A stretch of 64,000 nt of DNA, taken from Delftia acidovorans (GTDB lineage: Bacteria; Pseudomonadota; Gammaproteobacteria; Burkholderiales; Burkholderiaceae_C). The notes under the pieces were generated by a model, which was given only the letters and a program-made list of their open reading frames with translations, was not told where the DNA came from and ran no database searches. The stretch spans positions 124,001 to 188,000 of the forward strand of contig JAITUC010000031.1 in NCBI GenBank assembly GCA_031286585.1, read 5' to 3'. The position numbers and the translations under genes are program-made. This document shows, piece by piece, positions 19,017 to 25,898 of this stretch. Positions within the stretch are counted from its first letter, which is position 1, and the number at the start of each line of letters is the position of its first letter.

Positions 19017-21704
19017 TCAGCGACCACTGCGTTCCAACGCCGCCGCCGCCTTGAGGCACAGTGCGCCGCACAGACCCGGTGGCTCCTGCGCGCGCAGGCC
19101 TGCGAGTGCGCTGTGCAGAACCTCTGCTGCCGAGGCATCGGCGCGCCGCTCCATCAACAGGCCCCGCAACGCATCCAGGCGCGATGCCCAGGCCGGTGCA
19201 GCGGCCTGGGATTCCAGCATTTGCGCATCCAGTTCCCCGAGCATGGGCAGGGCCGCCTCTGTTTGGCCCAGTTCGATGCGGTCCGCCGCCAGCCAGAAGG
19301 CCGCGCGGGCCGTGGCCGGGCCGTGTGCGCCGAACCGGCGCAGCAGGCCCGCATGGGCGGACTCCAGCAGGGGCAGGGCTTCGCGGGCGCGTCCCGCTTC
19401 GTAGAGCAGCTGGCCCAGGCTCAGGCTTTGCAGTTCGGTTTCGATGTGGTCTTCCCCCAGGCCCGCACGCAATCTCTCGTGGACCTGGGACGTGTAGCGC
19501 ACGGCGGCAGGCCAGTCGCCTTGCCAGCGCCGCACCTCTCCCATGCCGGTGAGCAGAGCCAGATTGCGCGGGTGATCCGGCCCCAGCAGGGCCAGCACCG
19601 GACGCTGCGCCTTCAGCAACCGAGCCTCGGCGCCAGCCGCGTCGTCAAGCAGCAGCAGCGACTGCGCCAGCAGACCCTGCACATGGCTGGCCCTGAGTAC
19701 ATAGCCATCGCCGCGCGCCTGGAGTTCTGCCGCCAGACGCTCTCCGCGCAGCAGGGCCTCACGGGGCTGGCCCGTGCGGTTCAGCAGAGTGATTTCATCC
19801 ATGCGCAGCCAATCCCACAGAGACTGGTTGTGCCAGGGCAGTTGCCCCTGCAATGCGATTGCCGTGCGCAGTTCGGCCAGTGCCTGGACCGATTCCTGCC
19901 GGCCCATGTGGTACAGCCCCCAGGCCGATGATTTCAGATAGCGCAGCGAGACATCGGCGGTTTGCGGTGTCAGCGCCTCCAGCCGGTGCAGTTGCTCCAG
20001 CGCCGCATCGAAGTCGCCGTGGCGGCAGTGGTAGCGGGCCAGCAGGGCGCGCGCTGTCAGCGCGCGCATGTGCGAGGCCCCCTGCTCGCGCTCGTACAGG
20101 GCGAGCGCGCGTGCGCCATCGTCCACCGCTTCGGCCTTCAGGCCCATGGTGTTGAAGATGGAGGCGAAACTGTCACGCAGACCGGCCTCGATCAGCGGCT
20201 GTTCGGCAAACCGCTGCGAAAGCCCGCTGCGCACGGCCAGCAGCAGGTCCTTGACCAGGGCACTCTGGCCCTTGGCCAGCACCGGATTGTCGAGCAGCAA
20301 GTCTTCGTTGAGGAAGTGGTTGACCGCGTTGGCGCGTGCCAGCTCGGTGCGCGCGGCCTGGTAGAACCACAGCACGACGCCCGTGCAGGCAAGCAGGGCG
20401 ACCATGCAGGCGATCAGATACGGTCGGCGGGCGCGGCTGCGCTCCAGCGCCAGGCCAGCCCGCCGGGCCTGTTCTTCCAGGATCCGCGCATGCTCGGCTT
20501 CCTGACGCCGCCGTGCAAGGCCGCGCAGGCGCGTGGCCAGCTCGGCCGCACCGGCCAGGCGCCGCGCGGGATTGCCATCGGTCGCCAGCCTTACATCCTC
20601 GCGCAAAAGCGCGTCGGGCACGTCCTCCTCCCAGCCCGGGGCCAGGGGCTTGGTCATGGAGCCCGCCAGCAACTGGTACAGCGTCAGGCCCAGCGCATAG
20701 ACATCGCTTTGTGCCGTGGGCGCCTGGCCAGCGATGACCTCGGGCGCCAGGTGCAGCGCCGGTGTGCAGAGCGTGCCGCCGTCCAGGCTCTGCGCCAGGC
20801 CTGTTTCGGTCATGCCCAACTCTCGCAGCCTCTCGGGGTCGGTGAGATGCCCGCTGCCGAAGTCGGTCAGACGCAGCAGCCAGCCGCCAGGCTGCTGCGC
20901 GACCAGCACGTTGGCCGGCTTCAGGTCCTTGTGCAGCACGCCCACGCTGTGGGCGGCCGCCACGGCATCGGCCAGTTGCAGGAACAGTTCCACGCGCTGC
21001 GCCGCGTCCAGACCCGCCAGATGGGCAGGTGCCCATTGCGGCAGGGACTCTCCGCCGTACTCGCATTCGAGGAAGAAGGGCGGCTTCTCGAAATTCCAGT
21101 CGACAACGCGTGCGAAATGGCGTCCATCCTCCAGGTTTTCGGCCAGCACGCGTGATAGCGTGACTTCTCGCTGCAGAGTGCGCAGGCGGTCTTCGTCGGC
21201 TGCAAACTTGTAAACGCGCACCTCGCCGGTCCTGGCGTTTTCGGCCAGCCACACCTCGCTGGCACCATGGCTGTGCAACGGGCGAGAAAGCGCAAAATGG
21301 GGCCTTCCGGGAACGGGCCGCCCCGCAGCAAGCTCAACGGGGCCTGGAGGCATGCGCCCCACGGCATGGCGCTCCACAGGTGCGGCGAGGCGATAGCCGA
21401 CACGCGCCTGGGTGACGATGAGTTCGGCATTGGCCTGGCCCAGCGCGCGCCGCAACTTGTTGATGGCATTGGGCAGCACCTTGTCCACGGTGACACGGCC
21501 GGCCCAGACTTCACGGAACAGCGCTTCCTTGGTTGCCACCTCGCCTGCGTGGCGCAGAAGATACAACAGCACTTCAAGCGCACGGCGCTCGACCTCGACA
21601 GGCAGGCCGGCCACGCGCAGTTCGAATTTGGCTTCATCGAATTGCGCGGTTCCGAAGCGATAGCGGTAGGAGATGGGTTCCAAGCGTTCGTCTTCCTTGC
21701 TCAT
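19017..21704 (-). CDS. Winged-helix DNA-binding domain / Ser-Thr protein kinase / TPR-like fusion protein
   Basis: The 895-residue protein joins three modules. Residues 14-108 form an OmpR/CadC-type winged helix (VERRALEVLLYLLRHAGE to VGYRLAAPV). Residues 135-405 form a Hanks-type kinase with Lys166 (VYKF), Glu180, catalytic HKDLKPANV at 258-266, DFG at 281-283, an APE-like motif at 320-322 and a conserved Asp334 (SDVYALG). After a basic linker, one transmembrane helix (about 428-449) leads to some 440 residues of TPR-like helical repeats, presumably periplasmic. HKD replaces the commoner HRD but the catalytic set looks intact. A membrane-tethered DNA-binding kinase recalls CadC topology. It is divergent from the surface-protein gene (213-nt gap). 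Confidence 0.8.
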   Translation of the reverse strand: MSKEDERLEPISYRYRFGTAQFDEAKFELRVAGLPVEVERRALEVLLYLLRHAGEVATKEALFREVWAGRVTVDKVLPNAINKLRRALGQANAELIVTQARVGYRLAAPVERHAVGRMPPGPVELAAGRPVPGRPHFALSRPLHSHGASEVWLAENARTGEVRVYKFAADEDRLRTLQREVTLSRVLAENLEDGRHFARVVDWNFEKPPFFLECEYGGESLPQWAPAHLAGLDAAQRVELFLQLADAVAAAHSVGVLHKDLKPANVLVAQQPGGWLLRLTDFGSGHLTDPERLRELGMTETGLAQSLDGGTLCTPALHLAPEVIAGQAPTAQSDVYALGLTLYQLLAGSMTKPLAPGWEEDVPDALLREDVRLATDGNPARRLAGAAELATRLRGLARRRQEAEHARILEEQARRAGLALERSRARRPYLIACMVALLACTGVVLWFYQAARTELARANAVNHFLNEDLLLDNPVLAKGQSALVKDLLLAVRSGLSQRFAEQPLIEAGLRDSFASIFNTMGLKAEAVDDGARALALYEREQGASHMRALTARALLARYHCRHGDFDAALEQLHRLEALTPQTADVSLRYLKSSAWGLYHMGRQESVQALAELRTAIALQGQLPWHNQSLWDWLRMDEITLLNRTGQPREALLRGERLAAELQARGDGYVLRASHVQGLLAQSLLLLDDAAGAEARLLKAQRPVLALLGPDHPRNLALLTGMGEVRRWQGDWPAAVRYTSQVHERLRAGLGEDHIETELQSLSLGQLLYEAGRAREALPLLESAHAGLLRRFGAHGPATARAAFWLAADRIELGQTEAALPMLGELDAQMLESQAAAPAWASRLDALRGLLMERRADASAAEVLHSALAGLRAQEPPGLCGALCLKAAAALERSGR

Positions 21705-21917
21705 GGGCCGGCGAATGGAGGCGGGCGTACCGAAGCGGCCACGACGCAGCGATTGTCCCCGGCTTTGCCGGGCGCGGCGTTGCGCCGGATCTGTCCACGC
21801 ACGCCGTTACCGATCCGTTACCGTCCCGTGCCGACGGCCATGACGGCGTCCGCCTAGTCTGCGTGAGCCCGCTGGTCACTGTGGCCACCGGCTTTTGCCT
21901 GTCGTCCGAGAAAACAT

Positions 21918-24026
21918 ATGCTGTCATTCACTTCCCTGTCCTGCGGGCTGCGCCACATTGCTGTCCGGTGGCTGCTGGCTGCTTCGGCGGCCCTGCCTGC
22001 CGCAGCGGCCCTTGCCGTCACGCCCTACACCACCATCGCGGGTTCGCCGCTTCAAATACGCGTGGGGGAGGACAATTCCTTCCAGGTCACGAGCAGCGCT
22101 GCTCCCGGCAGGGGACTGATCCAGCCTCTTGCCACGCCGGACAGCACCGCAGACATGGGCTTTGTCGTCGCCTGGCCAGGCGCGCTGTTCAAGCCCGACT
22201 TCGATTCGCATGCGGGCACTCACATCACGGGTATCGGCCTGTCGGGAACGCCGTTCGTGCCGCGCTCGCTGAGTCCGGTCTCGGGCAGCGGTTCGGCGTC
22301 GGATCCTTTCATCGTGACCGTGACCTCTGCCCTGGGCACCAGCGGTGTCACGGCGACGCTCCAGGTGCGCTATGTCAACGGTGATGCGTTTTTCACCAAG
22401 TCGCTGACGCTGCGCAATGACCCGGTCACAGGCACGACCCGCGCGGCCAAGGTGTTGCTGGGCGCCACCTTCGCAGCGCCCGAAGGACGTGATGGCAACA
22501 CGCTGCCGCATTACGAGGTGGCTTCCACCAGCGTGGGCGGGCGGGGCGCGGCCGTGGGAGCGGCTGGCAATGCCTGCCCGGCGGCCGGCGATGCCTCCGA
22601 AACCCTGCTGCTGGTTCCCAAGACCACGCCCGACGCCTATTTCGCCGGATTTTTCAACGCTGTCTGGCGCCAGATCGATCGAGCCCAGCTGGAAAACCGG
22701 GTAGATGCCGCCTGCCGCGAAAACGGCGGTGCGCTGCAGTGGAACCGCAGCCTGGCGCCTGGCGACTCGGTCACCGTGCAGTCGGTCCTGACCTATGGGG
22801 AGATTCCGGTTTTTGCCCGCTTCGACCTCAGTGCGATCACACCGAACCGTCTGGCGGCCGGCACGACCACCGATGTCACCTTGGAAGGCCTGGGCTTCGG
22901 GGCCGATACAAGCCTGGACTTCGGTGCCGGCATCACGGTGCGCCGCCTGGACATCGTTGATGGCCGGCGCGCCGTCGCCACGCTGCTCCTGGACCCGACC
23001 GCATTGCCGGGGGCACGTACAGTGCGCGCCACGCAGACACCGGGTGGACTGGCTGCCAGCCTGACGGCGGGCGTCTCGGTGGCGGCCGCGCCAGACCACT
23101 ACATGCTCGGAGGGACGGTATCGGGCCTCAGGGGCAACGGCCTCGTACTGAGCCTTGACGGCGCAGTCCAGACGTTGGCGGTCGACGCCGACGGCGGCTT
23201 CGTCTTCCCGGCCACGTTGCGCCGTGCCTCTTCCTATTCCGTCACAGTGTCGGCGCAGCCCGTCTCGCCAGCACAGACCTGCAGCGTCACACGCGGCAGC
23301 GGTACGGTGGACATGGCGGACGTGACCGATGTCGTCGTGACCTGCGTGGCCGCTGCGGTCAGTCATACCGTGACGCCCGGGGCTGGAGCAGGCGGCACGA
23401 TCTCGCCGCAGACTGCTCAGTCGGTGGCGGACAACGCCACGGTCAGCTTCAGCGTGCGACCCGATCCGGGGCGCAGCGCCCAGGTCGGCGGCAGCTGCGG
23501 TGGAACGCTTTCGGGAAATACCTATACGACGCGCCCGGTCACGGCCGATTGCACGGTGGTGGCCAGCTTCACGTTCGCCCAGGCACCGACGGCGTTGACA
23601 CTGTCGGCAGCGCCCAACCCCGTGGTCGCGGGCCGTCCCCTGGTCCTGACCGCGACCGTGGTGCCTGCCGACGCGGGGGGGCGCATGGGACAGCCCAGCC
23701 TGATGGCGCCGGCCGCAGCGGCAGTGCCCGGCGGTAGCGTGACTTTCAGCGACAACGGCGTCTTCCTGGGCAGCGCCGCCTTGAATGCCGATGGCTCGGC
23801 GAGCCTGAGCACCAGCACGCTGCAGGCTGGCACGCACGCGCTGAGTGCCAGCTATTCGGGCGATGTCGCAAATGCGCCCAGTGCCACGCTCTCGCCGTTG
23901 ACTGTGGTCGTGCAGGCCGCGGGCAGTCCTGCCCCCGTGGCCGTACCTGCTCTGTCACCCTGGGGCATGGCCTGCCTGGGCCTGGCGCTGGCGGCTCTGG
24001 GTCTGGTGCGCCGGCGCAGAATGTGA
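21918..24026 (+). CDS. Secreted surface protein with Ig-like domain and IPTL-CTERM-like sorting tail
   Basis: The 702-residue exported protein has a signal peptide (about residues 1-33, ending ALA). Its N-terminal region of some 270 residues is of unrecognised fold. Next come beta-rich, IPT-like segments and a segment of the VTPGAGAGGTISPQT type (about 478-550) common in comamonad surface proteins. A Big_3_5-type Ig domain (about 557-668) follows. The last 29 residues have the IPTL-CTERM layout: a PALSPWG motif (677-683), a hydrophobic helix, and the basic end RRRRM. Such tails are thought to direct processing and surface sorting. It is divergent from the kinase fusion. The start has GAGAAAA upstream. 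Confidence 0.75.
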   Translation: MLSFTSLSCGLRHIAVRWLLAASAALPAAAALAVTPYTTIAGSPLQIRVGEDNSFQVTSSAAPGRGLIQPLATPDSTADMGFVVAWPGALFKPDFDSHAGTHITGIGLSGTPFVPRSLSPVSGSGSASDPFIVTVTSALGTSGVTATLQVRYVNGDAFFTKSLTLRNDPVTGTTRAAKVLLGATFAAPEGRDGNTLPHYEVASTSVGGRGAAVGAAGNACPAAGDASETLLLVPKTTPDAYFAGFFNAVWRQIDRAQLENRVDAACRENGGALQWNRSLAPGDSVTVQSVLTYGEIPVFARFDLSAITPNRLAAGTTTDVTLEGLGFGADTSLDFGAGITVRRLDIVDGRRAVATLLLDPTALPGARTVRATQTPGGLAASLTAGVSVAAAPDHYMLGGTVSGLRGNGLVLSLDGAVQTLAVDADGGFVFPATLRRASSYSVTVSAQPVSPAQTCSVTRGSGTVDMADVTDVVVTCVAAAVSHTVTPGAGAGGTISPQTAQSVADNATVSFSVRPDPGRSAQVGGSCGGTLSGNTYTTRPVTADCTVVASFTFAQAPTALTLSAAPNPVVAGRPLVLTATVVPADAGGRMGQPSLMAPAAAAVPGGSVTFSDNGVFLGSAALNADGSASLSTSTLQAGTHALSASYSGDVANAPSATLSPLTVVVQAAGSPAPVAVPALSPWGMACLGLALAALGLVRRRRM

Positions 24027-24056
24027 GCCTGGCACCGCGACACGCGGGGCACAATC

Positions 24057-24096
24057 AAAAAAGGATGGAGGCCTTGCGGCTTTCCATCCTTCTTCT
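24057..24096. terminator. Bidirectional terminator between the surface-protein and ferritin-like genes
   Basis: A stem formed by AAGGATGGA and TCCATCCTT is flanked by an A6 run on the left and a T-rich run on the right. The genes on both sides are convergent. Confidence 0.75.
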
Positions 24097-24153
24097 TTTC
24101 TCTCAGGCCGTTGAGGGCTTTTGCTTCATCGCGGAGCGACCCGCCGGGCTTGC

Positions 24154-24630
24154 TCAGGCCGGTTCGCCCATCTTGCTTTGCAGGTAGTTGGGCAGACCGA
24201 TCTTCTCGATCAGGCCCAGTTGCTTCTCCAGCCAGTAGGCATGGTCTTCTTCCGTGTCGCGCAGCTGGGCCAGCAGCAGGTCACGGCTGTTGAAGTCGCT
24301 GTGGCGCTCGCACAGGGCCATGGCCGAGCGCAGGCTGTCACGCACGCGGTATTCGGTGGCCAGGTCCTTGCGCAGCATCTCTTCGACGGTCTCGCCGGGC
24401 GTGAACTCGTGCGGGCGCATGTCGGGGCGGCCGCCCAGGAACAGGATGCGGCGCAGGATGGCGTCGGCGTGCTGGGTTTCCTCTTCCATCTCATGGCCGA
24501 TGCGCTCGAACAGGCGCAGCAGGCCCTGGTCTTCGTACTGGCGCGAGTGGATGAAGTACTGGTCGCGCGCGGCAAGCTCGCCGCGCAGCAGCTCTATGAG
24601 GCATTCGATGACTTCTGGCTGGCCTTGCAT
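24154..24630 (-). CDS. Bacterioferritin-family ferritin lacking the haem-ligand methionine
   Basis: The 158-residue four-helix-bundle iron-storage subunit keeps the ferroxidase ligands Glu18, Tyr25, Glu51, His54, the Glu in LATEY, and Glu/His in DTEEDHAYW. The C-terminal fifth helix ([14 protein letters not shown]) is present. The Met that binds haem in E. coli Bfr (Met52, in EMKH) is Thr here (ETQH), so the homomer probably cannot bind haem in the usual way, like non-haem FtnA/BfrA subunits. AGGAGAAG precedes the ATG. No second bfr gene or bfd ferredoxin is in the window. It runs convergent to the surface-protein gene. Confidence 0.9.
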   Translation of the reverse strand: MQGQPEVIECLIELLRGELAARDQYFIHSRQYEDQGLLRLFERIGHEMEEETQHADAILRRILFLGGRPDMRPHEFTPGETVEEMLRKDLATEYRVRDSLRSAMALCERHSDFNSRDLLLAQLRDTEEDHAYWLEKQLGLIEKIGLPNYLQSKMGEPA

Positions 24631-24810
24631 GTTCTTCTTCTCCTGACTGTGTGAACGCCGCAAGTATCGCGTGAACCGGCCCTTGGGCCAAAGCGCGCGC
24701 CGCAATTCCCCGTGGACGGCGCATTGCATGCATGCGCGACGCAGAAGCATTCGCATCGCGGCACGCTGGCGGGGCACGTGGCTAGGGTAAACGCTGTATT
24801 GCGGGCTTCA

Positions 24811-24837
24811 ATAATAGTTATTTATCATAACGATTAT
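24811..24837. promoter_or_regulatory. 27-bp near-perfect inverted repeat upstream of the hydroxycinnamate genes
   Basis: Arms ATAATAGTTAT and ATAACGATTAT match at 10 of 11 positions around a 5-nt centre. The repeat ends 55 nt before the hydratase-lyase ATG in an AT-rich patch. Size and place suit a MarR-family operator. A Fur-type site is a weaker alternative given the divergent ferritin gene. Confidence 0.55.
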
Positions 24838-24892
24838 GGAGCCGAAGCATCGGTGTCCAGAACCCCATTTCCCCTTTGCACAAGGAAGCGCA

Positions 24893-25735
24893 ATGAGCAC
24901 CGAACGTACCGAAGAGCAGACCGTGTCCTGCACCGTCACAGGCCGCGTGGCCTGGGTGAAATTCAACCGTCCCGAAAAGCGCAACGCCATGAGCCCCCAG
25001 CTCAATCGCCAGATGATGCGCGTGCTCGACGACCTGGAGTTCCGTGACGACGTGGGCGTGCTCGTGCTTGCAGGCGAAGGCACGGCCTGGACGGCAGGCA
25101 TGGACCTGAAGGAGTACTTCCGCGAGACCGAGGCCACCGGCCTGGCCGGAACCCGCAAGGCCCAGCGCGAGAGCTATGGCTGGTGGCGCCGCCTGCGCTG
25201 GTTCCAGAAGCCGACCATTGCCATGGTCAACGGCTGGTGCTTCGGCGGCGGCTACGGCCCGCTGTTCGCCTGCGACCTGGCCTTTGCCTCGGATGACGCC
25301 AAGTTCGGCCTGTCCGAAATCAACTGGGGCATCCTGCCCGGTGGCGGCGCCTCCAAGGTGGCCGTGGAGCTGCTGTCCTTCCGCCGTGCCATGTACCACG
25401 CCATGCTGGGCGAGAACATCGACGGCCGCACGGCCGCCGAGTGGGGCCTGGTCAACGAGTCGCTGCCGGCCGATCGCCTGCAGGCCCGCGTCACCGAAGT
25501 GGCCGAGGCCCTGCTGCAGAAGAACCCCAGCGCCCTGAAGGCCACCAAGGATGCCATCCGCCGCGTGCGCGACATGAGCTACGACAACGCCGAGGACTAC
25601 CTGGTGCGTGCCCAGGAAGCGGCCAACAGCTTCGACAACGAAGGCCGCAAGGAAGGCATGCGCCAGTTCCTGGACGACAAGACCTACAAGCCTGGCCTGG
25701 GCACCTACGACTTGAGCAAGCAAGTCACCCCCTGA
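24893..25735 (+). CDS. ech: p-Hydroxycinnamoyl-CoA hydratase/lyase (HCHL; feruloyl-CoA hydratase/lyase)
   Basis: The 280-residue crotonase-fold enzyme hydrates feruloyl-, coumaroyl- or caffeoyl-CoA and cleaves the product to the aromatic aldehyde plus acetyl-CoA. HCHL-specific features are visible: WTAGMDLKEYF (residues 66-76), the catalytic Glu142 in SEINWG (equivalent to Glu143 of the Pseudomonas enzyme), and the Tyr in EDYL near residue 236, corresponding to Tyr239. Ordinary enoyl-CoA hydratases lack these together. It starts the cluster ech, CoA ligase, MFS, acyl-CoA dehydrogenase, marR. AAGGAAG lies upstream of the ATG, and a large inverted repeat sits in the promoter region. Confidence 0.93.
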   Translation: MSTERTEEQTVSCTVTGRVAWVKFNRPEKRNAMSPQLNRQMMRVLDDLEFRDDVGVLVLAGEGTAWTAGMDLKEYFRETEATGLAGTRKAQRESYGWWRRLRWFQKPTIAMVNGWCFGGGYGPLFACDLAFASDDAKFGLSEINWGILPGGGASKVAVELLSFRRAMYHAMLGENIDGRTAAEWGLVNESLPADRLQARVTEVAEALLQKNPSALKATKDAIRRVRDMSYDNAEDYLVRAQEAANSFDNEGRKEGMRQFLDDKTYKPGLGTYDLSKQVTP

Positions 25736-25843
25736 GGCGCTTCGCGCCTTCCCCCTCTCTACTCGCTACGCGAGGGAGGGGGACGACATCCTCAGTGCGG
25801 GGCGGCGCGGCCGGCTTAGGCCCTTCTTCGGTGTCCCTCGCTT
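25731..25843. repeat. Dispersed intergenic repeat, copy 1
   Basis: It begins at the ech stop. A GGCGC/GCGCC hairpin (25736-25748) is followed by an imperfect CCCCCTC/GAGGGAGGGGG inverted repeat (25751-25782), then GACGACA and CGGTGTCCCT blocks. The same ordered blocks recur at 45325-45394. It looks like a non-coding palindromic repeat family. Its function is unknown; it may attenuate between ech and the ligase gene. Confidence 0.6.
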
Positions 25844-25898
25844 GGGCAGCGTCCACCACGGGCGGTAGGCCTTCCAGCTTTAATCATTGGAGACAAGA

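Noticed and set aside
24811..24837. Fur box for the ferritin gene
   Set aside because: The site is AT-rich and palindromic but its 11-5-11 symmetry fits a MarR-type operator better and it lies nearer ech; kept only as an alternative.
25731..25898. Simple Rho-independent terminator between ech and the CoA-ligase gene
   Set aside because: The hairpins lack a T run, and the blocks recur at 45325-45394, so a dispersed repeat explains them better.
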